37,941 bases of DNA, taken from IMG/VR virus record IMGVR_UViG_3300033571_029587, positions 1 to 37,941 of that record; one strand, written 5' to 3'. Below, piece after piece: positions 23,618-31,458 of this stretch. The translations under genes and the position numbers were made by a program. The DNA comes from a virus. The number at the start of each line of letters is the position of its first letter. Position 1 is the stretch's first letter. The notes under the pieces were generated by a model that had not been told where the DNA came from, made no database searches, and worked only from the letters and a program-made list of their open reading frames with translations.

Positions 23618-24828
23618 CCCTCAAGCTCCTCGTCGATGCTGGCGTCCTCGCCGTCAGACACCGAGTTGAGCTCAACCTCAGAGTCATCCTCCGCACGGCC
23701 TTCGATGGCGGCCTTATATGGCTCGAGGTAGGCCTTGACCTCGTCGGCGGAAGATGCGTCTATCAGGGCAGGGCACTTAATCAGAACGTCGATAGGGACG
23801 TCATTCCTCTCCAGACTGGCCCTGAACTTGACCTCCTCGCCGCCGGTGAACTCTGGCTTGACCAAGAAGTTGCCGGCCTTCATGACCTCAACCCGCTCGG
23901 CGTCCAGCAGGCAGCTAAGAAGACCGCTGATTGGGTTGATGCCCTTGTCGAAGAGCAACTGCACGTTCTCGGACTCCACGAAGGGCCTGTGCGTCTTGTT
24001 CTTCTGGTTCTTCAGCTTGACGTTGATGCCAAGAATCTTCTTCTTGCTGCCGGATATCTTCTTCTCTATCTTCTGCATGGTCTTGGTCTCAAGCCTGCAG
24101 GAGGCGTAGAAGGGCAGGGCGTTTCCGCCGCCAGCCGTAGTCTTGGTCGGCACATACGTGCCGATCTTGTCACGGGTCTGGTTGAGGATCACGACGGTTG
24201 CGTTGTACCTCTCCATGACCGTATTGAGCTTCCTCAACTCACGGCTGCAAATCTTGGCCCGCTCGCCGGGTTGCTCGTGTGCGCCGACTATGGCCTTGAA
24301 CTCGGTCTTGGTGAAGTTCTCGGGAAGCTCAACCTCCCTCAGCTCCCTCGCCGATGGAGAAACTCCGATCGAGTCGTAGACGATCACAATCGGGACATCG
24401 TTGCTGGTCTTCTCCCTTGCCTTCTCGCAAACCTTGTACATCTTGGCAAACACGTCCTCGAGCGTCTCGGGTGTGTGCCTGACGATGCGCTTAAGGTTGC
24501 AGTGCGAGGCGGACTGTATGAACTCCTTGTTTGCGCTGTTCTCGCAGTCCATGAGGACGGGTATGCCCTTCATCTTCTGCGTCCCGAACAGTATGTTGGC
24601 GCCGATCAGCGACTTGCTGCTGCTGTTCGGGCCGTATATCTCGGTGAGCTTCCCGCCTGGTATACCGCCGGTAATGAACTTGCCGGAGCAAATGTAGTTG
24701 AGCGCCAGCGACCCTGTGTCGACGAAGTACTTGACACTGTCGATGCTGTCAAGAACGTCTCCTCCCGTCTCCTCGGCCAGGGACTCAAAGAAGCTGTCGT
24801 CCACGCCCTCGGGTTTTTTCTTAGCCAT
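23614..24828 (-). CDS. recA: RecA/UvsX family recombinase
   Basis: RecA-type proteins form filaments on single-stranded DNA and drive strand exchange. This 404-residue protein has the Walker A region GPNSSSKS (66-73), a VLMDCENS segment, VIVYDSIG (Walker B), VVILNQTRDKIG and GGNALPFYASCRLE, all RecA core landmarks. Walker A is unusual: the GK of GxxxxGK(S/T) is SK, although the Lys and Ser remain. The C-terminal tail is very acidic, as in RecA. It is downstream of ssb and a small gene on the same strand. With the gp32-like and UvsY-like proteins it completes a T4-style recombination set. Confidence 0.93.
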   Translation of the reverse strand: MAKKKPEGVDDSFFESLAEETGGDVLDSIDSVKYFVDTGSLALNYICSGKFITGGIPGGKLTEIYGPNSSSKSLIGANILFGTQKMKGIPVLMDCENSANKEFIQSASHCNLKRIVRHTPETLEDVFAKMYKVCEKAREKTSNDVPIVIVYDSIGVSPSARELREVELPENFTKTEFKAIVGAHEQPGERAKICSRELRKLNTVMERYNATVVILNQTRDKIGTYVPTKTTAGGGNALPFYASCRLETKTMQKIEKKISGSKKKILGINVKLKNQKNKTHRPFVESENVQLLFDKGINPISGLLSCLLDAERVEVMKAGNFLVKPEFTGGEEVKFRASLERNDVPIDVLIKCPALIDASSADEVKAYLEPYKAAIEGRAEDDSEVELNSVSDGEDASIDEELEG

Positions 24829-24862
24829 TTTCTCTCCTTATTGCCCATCACTAGGGCGTTGT

Positions 24863-25087
24863 TCAGTCGATGTATGCGATGCCGTTTTCTATGCGCACCG
24901 AGGACGCCTTGCCCGCCATCACGAAGACAGGCTGCGTCTTTCTCGTTCGTCCCGATGTCGGGACGTTGCAGACTATGTTGTCCACAAGGTGGCACTTGCC
25001 CCTGAAATGGAGCGAGATGACCGGCCTCCCAGCTTTCTGGGAGGCCGGTTTGTTCATGTGCAGGAAGAAAGACCTAGGTTTTTCCAT
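24863..25087 (-). CDS. small hypothetical protein between ssb and recA
   Basis: This 74-residue protein (from ATG 25087; ATG 25105 or 25057 are alternatives) has a basic first half and a SSVRIENGIAYI end. I have seen similar small proteins in T4-like cyanophages but cannot name a function. Its reading frame passes through a perfect 12-bp inverted repeat, which fixes part of its sequence to PASQKAGRP. It lies between ssb and recA in the recombination operon. Confidence 0.6.
   Translation of the reverse strand: MEKPRSFFLHMNKPASQKAGRPVISLHFRGKCHLVDNIVCNVPTSGRTRKTQPVFVMAGKASSVRIENGIAYID
25021..25048. repeat. perfect 12-bp hairpin inside a coding region
   Basis: CCGGCCTCCCAG and CTGGGAGGCCGG form a perfect 12-bp stem with a CTTT loop. 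On the plus strand it is followed by TTTGTT. It lies inside the small gene at 24863-25087. It could be a terminator for antisense transcripts, an mRNA stability element or a processing site. Confidence 0.75.
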
Positions 25088-25105
25088 GCTTGCGCTTCCA
25101 GACAT

Positions 25106-25137
25106 GAAGAGGGCCGGCTTGGAGGCCGGCCCTCTTC
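25106..25137. terminator. perfect 13-bp hairpin after ssb
   Basis: GAAGAGGGCCGGC pairs with GCCGGCCCTCTTC across a TTGGAG loop, directly after the ssb stop at 25141. The stem is very stable but lacks a T-tract on either strand, so it may slow or end transcription, or stabilise the 3' end of the abundant ssb message. This fits the idea that ssb is expressed well above recA. Confidence 0.6.
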
Positions 25138-25140
25138 GAT

Positions 25141-26157
25141 TCAGATTCCCTCGAGTTCCTTCATGAAGTCATCGTCGGCCATGCCATCGTCCGATGGCGA
25201 CTGCCGTGACTCCGATGCGGAGCTGGTGCTGACTGCGAGGTTCTCACGGATTCGCTCCGGCTTCGCCTCAGGAGCAGGCGCAGCGGCCTGTGTGGGCCTG
25301 CCGGCGTTCCTGAACTCGTCGAGGTCGGAGTTGTTCCCGCCGGCGTCCTCGACGACCATGCCAAGGTGGACACGGAGGGCGTGCTTCAGCTCGTCCGGCG
25401 TCTTAACGATGCGCAGCGACTGAAGGTCGTGCATGGTGTCGATCCACTTGCCGAACTCATCCGGGTTGCCGGCCGGCGAAGGATCCTCGAACTTGCTGTT
25501 GTCGTAGTTCGGGTACTCGGCGCCGCCGCCGCCCTTGACAACCTTCTTGACGACCTTGAAATCACGCCCCTCCTTGGGGTGGGTGATGTCGCCGAGCGGC
25601 TTCTCGCCGAGGCTGGCGTCGCCACGGATGGCACGGATGATCTTCTCGTGCACGGTCTTCCCGCACGAGTAGATCTTCGGGCCGACGTTCTTGTAGTTCT
25701 TGCCGTCCTTGCCCGTCTCCGAGCGGACGATCACGTTGTAGTAGTACCTCTCGACGGGCTTGATCGCCCTCGCCTGGTTTCGGAGGTCCTCCTGGGCCTT
25801 GCCGGAGGTCTGGTCGGACTTCTGCCAGAGGTCGTTGTAGTACTTGCAGATGATGCAGTCGCCCTGCCATTGCTCCTTGCCCTTGGCGTTCAGCCCGAGC
25901 TCCTTCGGGCAGTGGTAGGTGCGCCGCTGGTTGTTCCTGGGGTTGATGAGGGTGTGCACCCTCGTGACGCACCACGGGTTCTTGGTTCCACGCTTCCTCG
26001 GCAGTATGCGCAGAACGGTGAATCCGTCTTTCTCCGGAAGCTTGACGAACTTCTCAAGGTAGTCGTTGGAGCCAGCCCCGCTCGTGGACTCCTCGGTGAG
26101 GCGCTGAGCCTCCTTCTCGAGAGCGCCAAGATCAAGAGCCTCGTAGTCGTGTCCCAT
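25141..26157 (-). CDS. gp32-like single-stranded DNA-binding protein
   Basis: Phage gp32 coats single-stranded DNA at forks and recruits replication and recombination proteins. This 338-residue protein has FVKLPEKDGFTVLRILP near residues 37-53, and then a zinc site of the gp32 type: His82, Cys83, Cys101 and Cys104 (HC...GDCIIC). A long acidic, Ser/Ala-rich linker ends in DDDFMKELEGI, as expected for the protein-interaction tail. Length is near T4 gp32 (301). The ATG at 26157 follows GAGG. Its leader holds a stable hairpin. Confidence 0.88.
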   Translation of the reverse strand: MGHDYEALDLGALEKEAQRLTEESTSGAGSNDYLEKFVKLPEKDGFTVLRILPRKRGTKNPWCVTRVHTLINPRNNQRRTYHCPKELGLNAKGKEQWQGDCIICKYYNDLWQKSDQTSGKAQEDLRNQARAIKPVERYYYNVIVRSETGKDGKNYKNVGPKIYSCGKTVHEKIIRAIRGDASLGEKPLGDITHPKEGRDFKVVKKVVKGGGGAEYPNYDNSKFEDPSPAGNPDEFGKWIDTMHDLQSLRIVKTPDELKHALRVHLGMVVEDAGGNNSDLDEFRNAGRPTQAAAPAPEAKPERIRENLAVSTSSASESRQSPSDDGMADDDFMKELEGI

Positions 26158-26183
26158 AGTGAACCTCGTTGTGAGTAAGTGGT

Positions 26184-26228
26184 AAAAAGTGTCGGCGGGG
26201 TCAGCAGCATGCGCCACCAGCCCCACCG
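26184..26228 (-). promoter_or_regulatory. ssb leader hairpin with T-run (attenuator or autoregulatory element)
   Basis: The leader of the ssb gene (26158-26289) contains, on the minus strand, CGGTGGGG pairing with CCCCGCCG (26221-26228 with 26193-26200) with one G-T wobble and a 20-base loop. Four bases later there are five T at 26188-26184. The ssb ATG follows 27 bases on. In T4 the gene 32 leader has a pseudoknot for self-repression; a similar control is possible. It may instead be an ordinary terminator for the upstream gene. Confidence 0.5.
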
Positions 26229-26289
26229 AAGGAATAGTCTCAGCAACCGAGGTAAATTTTTAGGCCATTTTGGACAATTTATAAAATTC

Positions 26290-26799
26290 TTATTTTACAA
26301 CAGAATCTTCTTCTTGAGTCTTGTCTTCGACATGCTCACCGACATGCTCGACTGCATGTCCATCTTCCTGCATGCCATCGATTGCCGACGGGTCGGCGTT
26401 CTCAAGTGCGTACTTGTGCAGCTTCTGCTGGAGGGCATCCATCTTCTCCTTGATCGTCTTGAATCCCTCGCTCTCGAGCTGGGAGTTTACGCCCTGCCGG
26501 GATGACTGCTCCCTGTCGTACTCCTCCTCCAACTGCTTAAGCACCTCGAGGTTCTTCCTCAGCTTGTCGATGTTTTTCTGCTCACGCTCTGCGAGTCGCT
26601 TCTCCGCCAGCTCGCTGTTGCCAGGCAGCAGCTCTGGTATCTTCCCATGCTCGAGCTCATGCATGCTCCGCTCCTTCACGAGCTCCTCGTGGAGCTTCTT
26701 CCTCTCGGCCCTGATCTCCTCACGGCGCTCAAGGACACGCTTGCGGACCTCCTTCTGGCGGAGCTTCCTCTTGTGGGGGTTATTTCTTGCCTTGGACAT
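26290..26799 (-). CDS. coiled-coil protein upstream of ssb
   Basis: This 169-residue, highly charged protein starts at ATG 26799 after AGGTG. It begins with a basic region (NNPHKRKLRQKEVRKR) followed by a long helix rich in Glu, Lys and Leu to about residue 140, and an acidic end. It may bind DNA or organise partners. I recognise no family. A longer frame upstream is the shadow of the neighbouring gene. Confidence 0.65.
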   Translation of the reverse strand: MSKARNNPHKRKLRQKEVRKRVLERREEIRAERKKLHEELVKERSMHELEHGKIPELLPGNSELAEKRLAEREQKNIDKLRKNLEVLKQLEEEYDREQSSRQGVNSQLESEGFKTIKEKMDALQQKLHKYALENADPSAIDGMQEDGHAVEHVGEHVEDKTQEEDSVVK

Positions 26800-26839
26800 C
26801 TGGTCACCTTTCTTTGACTGACTAGAAGTTTTCGTCCGG

Positions 26840-27580
26840 CTACCTGCGGCCCCGCAGGTCGGGCATGCCCGGATCGACTGATGCGTTGTTGTACAGCAAC
26901 CTGCCCCCGTCCCTGTCCTGCGGCGACTCGCTGAAGCCAAGCTCCCTGTCTGCGACAAGGTTCACGTTTCCGGGCACGAAGTAAACGTCCGAGACAGTTT
27001 GCTCCCTGCCGGCGTCGTCCTCGAGCACATATATCTCGCCTATGCCAGTCGGGCTCATGGTCTTCTGGAACACGGGGTACTTGCGGTTTTCGGTGAATTT
27101 AAGGCCTTTCCTCTTGGCCTCGAACAACTGCTGCGGCTCCGGTGCGAACACAACGTAGTCAACCGGCCTGCGATGCCTCTGGGCAAGGTTTGCGTGTGGG
27201 TGGCTTGGCGTCGACGCCGCAGAAAGCGACTGCGGCATCGACTGGGACGGACCGGACAACTGCAGGGGCTGCTCCTGCATCTCCTGAACCGTGACCACCG
27301 TTGCGTCGCCGCTGTGGTCAAATAGGAACTTTTTGTTCTTGATGACGACGCCGCCCTTCGTCTCCTTAAAGCTGAGCTGCTTCTTGGAAATCTCGAAGAC
27401 TTCGACATCGACGATGAATATGTCACGCCTTGCGTACTGACCCATGATGGCAGCGGCCAGCTTTTCGAGGCTTACGTCCTCAAGGGGGTCGCCGATCTTG
27501 CGGGAGAAAGTCTTTACCTCCTCCCTGTTGTACTCGCCATCGACCTTGTCGTGGTAACTGAACCTGCACTCAAACCCCAC
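26840..27580 (-). CDS. hypothetical protein
   Basis: This 246-residue protein starts at GTG 27580, five bases after GGAGG. The N-terminal domain (GFECRFSYHDKVDGEYN) is beta-rich. A Gln/Pro/Ser-rich linker covers about residues 100-130. A C-terminal domain has PVDYVVFAPEPQQLFEAKRKGLKFT. It is upstream of ssb in the recombination operon and may be a virion or replication accessory. Function unknown. Confidence 0.65.
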   Translation of the reverse strand: MGFECRFSYHDKVDGEYNREEVKTFSRKIGDPLEDVSLEKLAAAIMGQYARRDIFIVDVEVFEISKKQLSFKETKGGVVIKNKKFLFDHSGDATVVTVQEMQEQPLQLSGPSQSMPQSLSAASTPSHPHANLAQRHRRPVDYVVFAPEPQQLFEAKRKGLKFTENRKYPVFQKTMSPTGIGEIYVLEDDAGREQTVSDVYFVPGNVNLVADRELGFSESPQDRDGGRLLYNNASVDPGMPDLRGRR

Positions 27581-27604
27581 GATGACCTCCCAGTTCGCCC
27601 GTTT

Positions 27605-28234
27605 TCATTTCTGCACAAGACCCGTGCCATACCTCGTGGGAAATATGTGCGCCTTCCTGTTCTTGCTCTGGCAGAAACTCAGGAATCCATCCTCAGAGTA
27701 GTTGTTTTTCCCAAGATTTTCGCACGCAATTATACCGTTGTCTGCTATATGAGGCCAAACGAAGTCAAGATATTCTAGCTGCCTCTCGCTGGACGACAGG
27801 TCGGAGACGAGGACGAAGTCCCAGGCGACGCCACGGATGCGCATGTCAAACTCGTCGTCGTACAGGCTGCCAACATAAAAGTCACGGTGGCCTTTCATAA
27901 CCTTTCGGACGTTGTAGCGGCCTATGCGAGGGGAGAAGTACTGCTCGCCACGCTCCCTGAAGCCAAGGAACTCTATGACCGTTTTGCAAGAAACCATCAA
28001 GGACCCCGATAGCAGACCGAGGTCAAAGTTCATTTCGAGAAGGCTTTCAGGGTCGATGCGCTTGCCGAGGTGGTAGTAGAAGCCGGAGTACCTGTCGTCC
28101 ATGTAGGCGGGCGATCTCCTCGAGTTCTCCTCGATCACGCAAAATCGGTCAAGTAGTATCTTACCGCTGATAGTTCCTGATAGCATGTCACGGCGGAGAT
28201 CGGACTCAAAATCTTCTATCTTGAAGGAAATCAT
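27605..28234 (-). CDS. methyltransferase-like protein
   Basis: This 209-residue protein has a WDFVLVSDLSSS strand-loop followed by QLEYLDFVWPHIADNGIIACEN. This resembles the second half of class I SAM methyltransferases (for example the family-24 type: strand, helix, then a strand reading GGxIxxxD). The glycine-rich SAM loop expected earlier is not obvious, so activity is doubtful. It is divergent from the glycosyltransferase at 28277. It may modify a sugar in the nearby glycan pathway, or be inactive. Confidence 0.5.
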   Translation of the reverse strand: MISFKIEDFESDLRRDMLSGTISGKILLDRFCVIEENSRRSPAYMDDRYSGFYYHLGKRIDPESLLEMNFDLGLLSGSLMVSCKTVIEFLGFRERGEQYFSPRIGRYNVRKVMKGHRDFYVGSLYDDEFDMRIRGVAWDFVLVSDLSSSERQLEYLDFVWPHIADNGIIACENLGKNNYSEDGFLSFCQSKNRKAHIFPTRYGTGLVQK

Positions 28235-28276
28235 TTAGGCCGGACTCCAGTATGCCACCGCACCAACAATGGAGTA

Positions 28277-29122
28277 ATGAGCAACCTACATATCTATTTC
28301 GAGACGGGTGCGGTCGGGGACACCTGCCTGAACCTCTGCCGGGCGCACGCTGCCATGAGGCACGGCGGCCACGACGGTGTCGTCGTGCACACGAGCCCTG
28401 TCTTCCGGTTTGGGAACCCGCCAAGGGCCATACCGAGCAGCCCTGACGTCAAGGAAATACTCCGAAGGTCGCACTTCATCAGGGATGTCGTCTACGAGAT
28501 CGACTACTCGGACGCCGAGAGCTTCAGGACAAGCAAGAAGTACGGCTGCCCGATCGAGCAGCCTATGGTTTTTCCTGCGGAAAACGACGTGAGGCTCTAC
28601 ACCGACCTTCGGGATTACACGCCAGACTACGACCCTTCCGCCAAGGTTGCGCTGCTGCAGCCCATAAGCCTGCGCTTCAAGCCACAGGAACGGATCGACG
28701 ACTACATCCCCGTGTGGGATCGCTGCGTCAGGGCACTGCGTGAGAAGGGCTACGATGTGGTCATCGTCGGTGGCCAAGAAGACCCAATCCAACTCACCAT
28801 GTCGCCTTCGTCGCTCAGGGAGTGCAGCATCAAGGTTGGTTCGTGGAGCATGCTGCAGTCCGTAGCCTTCTGCATCTACAGGGCCGACATAGTCGTCGCC
28901 TGCGACTCGTGGGCGGCAATATGGGGCCCGGCCGCCAAGGTCAAGACGGCTATCGCCTGGGGCTACAGGATGGAGAGCGACATAGACTTCTGGGTCACCG
29001 GCTTTTTGGGCAACAAAGACTTCTATAAGCATGGGTGGTCGTCCCAGAAGGACTACTGCGACGCCGCTCTTGCGGCATACATAAGCAAAACGATCAGGGA
29101 AAGACAAAATGGCCAAGTATGA
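28277..29122 (+). CDS. GT9-like glycosyltransferase (heptosyltransferase family)
   Basis: This 281-residue protein starts with IYFETGAVGDTCLNLCRA, the GDxLxxxP-like opening of ADP-heptose:LPS heptosyltransferases (GT9, GT-B fold). The C-terminal half has YDVVIVGGQEDP and DIVVACDSWAAIWGPAAKVKTA, corresponding to the D-S/T-G-xxH-xA-A site, although the usual His is replaced. It is shorter than WaaC/WaaF (about 320-350). The 14-base overlap with glf suggests joint expression. With hldE it might use ADP-heptose, but the donor may differ. Confidence 0.68.
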   Translation: MSNLHIYFETGAVGDTCLNLCRAHAAMRHGGHDGVVVHTSPVFRFGNPPRAIPSSPDVKEILRRSHFIRDVVYEIDYSDAESFRTSKKYGCPIEQPMVFPAENDVRLYTDLRDYTPDYDPSAKVALLQPISLRFKPQERIDDYIPVWDRCVRALREKGYDVVIVGGQEDPIQLTMSPSSLRECSIKVGSWSMLQSVAFCIYRADIVVACDSWAAIWGPAAKVKTAIAWGYRMESDIDFWVTGFLGNKDFYKHGWSSQKDYCDAALAAYISKTIRERQNGQV

Positions 29123-30242
29123 TTATCTGATAGTCGGCGCCGGATTCTTCGGATCTACCTTCGCAAGGAAGATGACCGACAACGGCAAGAGGTGTCTGGT
29201 CGTCGACAAGCTGAACCATGTCGCCGGAGCCGCATACGACAGGAAGTGGGACAACGGCGTCATCGTGGGCGACTACGGAGCGCACATATTCCACACGCAG
29301 TCAGAGGAGGTGTGGGACTTCATCAACCGATTCGCCGTGATGGACAGCTTCGTAAACAAGCCAAAAGTCCTCTCCAAGGGCAAGATTTACTCCTTCCCTA
29401 TCAACATGATGACATTCCACCAGCTATGGGGAGTCGTCACCCCGCAGGAGGCTTGGGAAAAGCTGCAGAGCGTTCGCATACCCTGCGATAGCCCGAGAAA
29501 CTTTGAGGAGTGGATCCTCGACAAGGTCGGACGTGAGCTGTACGAGCTCTTCTTCTATGGCTACACCAAGAAGCAATGGATGAAGGAGCCCTCAGAGCTT
29601 CCGGCCTCAATCATACAGAGGCTGCCTATAAGGCTGACCTATGAGGAGAACTACTTTACGACGAAGTACCAGGCGATGCCGAGGGAGGGGTACGGCCGCC
29701 TAGTTGAAAACATGCTTGACGGCATAGACGTGGAGCTTGGCACGGACTTCTTCGTCATGCACAGCGACTGGCGCAGGTACGCCAAGACTTTGGTCTACAC
29801 GGGTCCGGTTGACAAGTTCTACGGATACCAGCACGGCAGGCTGGAGTACAACACGCTCCGCTTCGAGCACAAGGTGTTCAAGGGTGACCAGCAGGGCAAC
29901 GCCGTGGTCAACCACGTCGACCTCGACGTCCCGCACATCAGGACGATCGAGTGCAAGCACTTCTACGACCGGCGTCTGGCGAAGCACTACGACAGCAAGG
30001 GCCCGGACGGCTCAGAGAGCGTAGTGACCTATGACATCCCGGTCTCGTTCGAGAGCCACCCAGAGCCCTACTACCCAATCCGTGACGAGCGAAACAGCGA
30101 GATTTACAACAAGTACATGGAGATCAAGGATGGCGAGCCGGACGTGATCTTCGGGGGCCGACTCGGCGAGTACAAGTACCTCGACATCGACCAGACGATG
30201 GGCTCGGCGATCACAAAAGCCAAGGCGTTGCTGGGCATATGA
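29109..30242 (+). CDS. glf: UDP-galactopyranose mutase
   Basis: Glf converts UDP-galactopyranose to UDP-galactofuranose using FAD. This 377-residue protein is full length (E. coli Glf 367). Landmarks: VGAGFFGSTFA (FAD Rossmann loop, residues 9-19), GDYGAHIFHT, FPINMMTFHQLWG, a YQAMPREGYGRLVENML segment and VYTGPVDKFYGY with LEYNTLRFE. All key regions appear intact. Galactofuranose occurs in bacterial O-antigens and capsules. It lies between two GT9-like genes on the plus strand, suggesting a galactofuranose-containing glycan. Confidence 0.94.
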   Translation: MAKYDYLIVGAGFFGSTFARKMTDNGKRCLVVDKLNHVAGAAYDRKWDNGVIVGDYGAHIFHTQSEEVWDFINRFAVMDSFVNKPKVLSKGKIYSFPINMMTFHQLWGVVTPQEAWEKLQSVRIPCDSPRNFEEWILDKVGRELYELFFYGYTKKQWMKEPSELPASIIQRLPIRLTYEENYFTTKYQAMPREGYGRLVENMLDGIDVELGTDFFVMHSDWRRYAKTLVYTGPVDKFYGYQHGRLEYNTLRFEHKVFKGDQQGNAVVNHVDLDVPHIRTIECKHFYDRRLAKHYDSKGPDGSESVVTYDIPVSFESHPEPYYPIRDERNSEIYNKYMEIKDGEPDVIFGGRLGEYKYLDIDQTMGSAITKAKALLGI

Positions 30243-30248
30243 TTGAAA

Positions 30249-30274
30249 GGGGGCCAAGGTTTCCCCTGGCCCCC
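30249..30274. terminator. probable terminator after glf
   Basis: A perfect 8-bp stem, GGGGGCCA/TGGCCCCC (30249-30256 with 30267-30274), starts six bases after the glf stop. No T-tract follows on the plus strand, so it may be an intrinsic pause or a processing hairpin. The rest of the gap up to 30447 holds no gene I can support; a small GGTTTTC/GAGAACC-type hairpin lies near 30350. Confidence 0.5.
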
Positions 30275-30447
30275 TGCCCCGGCGGAGTTCTTTTGCTCCT
30301 TTTGGGTCAACCACAGCCGCTGCCACAGGCATTCCGGCTCTGCATAAGGTTTTCCCGAGAACCAGCCAATGATCCGGCATCCACGCAGGCAGCCTGAACA
30401 ATGAAGGCTAGGGTCCAAGATGAGGGTTTACCAAGGGCAACCTATCT

Positions 30448-31458
30448 ATGTTCCGCCTGGTCAAAAAGAAGCAGACCGAACCTGTCACGCTGCGTGAGCA
30501 CAGCGAGAGACGAAACCGTGTCCTGCTGCGACGCCGTGCCGGCGGGGTCGGCGACATACTCATGCAGCGCATGATGATGGAAGACATGTCGCAGACATTC
30601 GACGGCCTGCGACTGTTCTTCACCTGCCCTGACACTTACCTGTTTTTCGCAGAGCGCAACCCATATGTCAGCACGGTGCGCCTAGCGGAGGTGATCGACC
30701 GTGACTACGGCATAATCTACGACATCACCACGGCATGCAGAGTCCACGAGTCAAGGCTTGGTGGCAGAAACAGAACTCACAGGAGCGACATCTGGGCCGC
30801 CTTCTGCGGGTGCACGCTGACGAATCACAGGATGCACCTGAGGGCCGACGACACAGAAGCCACCAAAATGCTCAAGGAAAGTCTGAAGTTAAGGAACCCA
30901 GAAGGTAAGCCGACAGTCTTGATAGCTCCGCACTCCCAGAACGACCTATTCGGGACGGCCAAGAGCCTAACCAACCTTCAGATCGCAGGACTGGTAAGGC
31001 ATCTCCACTCAACCGGGCACAAGGTAATTTCCGTGCACAACAGCCACATCGAGATCCTGTCGATGCTTGGCGTCGATCAGTACGTGAATGTTCCGAGCGA
31101 GACATGGCTCTACCTGACAGCCCTTTCGGACTACGTGGTGACCGTCGATACGGGCACTTTCCACATGGCCGGGGGCCTCGGAAAGCCGATGGTAGGGGTG
31201 TTCACATTCACCGACGGCAAGGTGTACGGCAAGTACTATGACTTCATCCTCGTGCAGAAGCACAGGGACGACGGGTGGGACTGCGGGCCATGCTTCGTGG
31301 TGACCAGTTGCCCCAAGTCGGATGAGCCGAGGAAGCCGTGCTGCACGGAGCTGCGCCCCGAAGAGATAGTCGCCGGATTCGAGTCAGCCAGACGCAGATG
31401 GCCCATGAGAGGGGATGACGACAAGCTCGACGCCGGCCTCAGTGAAGAGCTGGCGTGA
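30448..31458 (+). CDS. GT9 glycosyltransferase (heptosyltransferase family)
   Basis: This 336-residue protein has the GT9 opening RRAGGVGDILM and, near residue 232, VTVDTGTFHMAGGLGKPMVGVF, which matches the family's D(S/T)GxxHxAxxLGxPxVxLF signature with the nucleotide-binding His. Length matches LPS heptosyltransferases. It is not membrane-anchored. Its last 75 bases overlap, tail to tail, with the dCMP deaminase gene. No good ribosome site is seen before the ATG, so the first residues are uncertain. Donor may be ADP-heptose, given hldE in the same genome. Confidence 0.85.
   Translation: MFRLVKKKQTEPVTLREHSERRNRVLLRRRAGGVGDILMQRMMMEDMSQTFDGLRLFFTCPDTYLFFAERNPYVSTVRLAEVIDRDYGIIYDITTACRVHESRLGGRNRTHRSDIWAAFCGCTLTNHRMHLRADDTEATKMLKESLKLRNPEGKPTVLIAPHSQNDLFGTAKSLTNLQIAGLVRHLHSTGHKVISVHNSHIEILSMLGVDQYVNVPSETWLYLTALSDYVVTVDTGTFHMAGGLGKPMVGVFTFTDGKVYGKYYDFILVQKHRDDGWDCGPCFVVTSCPKSDEPRKPCCTELRPEEIVAGFESARRRWPMRGDDDKLDAGLSEELA

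Noticed and set aside
23467-25005. 512-residue open frame on the plus strand
   Set aside because: It is antisense to recA and the end of the glycosyltransferase gene; its Leu/Val/Arg-rich, low-complexity composition is that of a GC-rich shadow frame, and recA is certain.
30012-30418. Minus-strand open frames across the end of glf and the following gap
   Set aside because: They are antisense to a certain UDP-galactopyranose mutase gene, overlap each other in different frames and have no ribosome site or motif.
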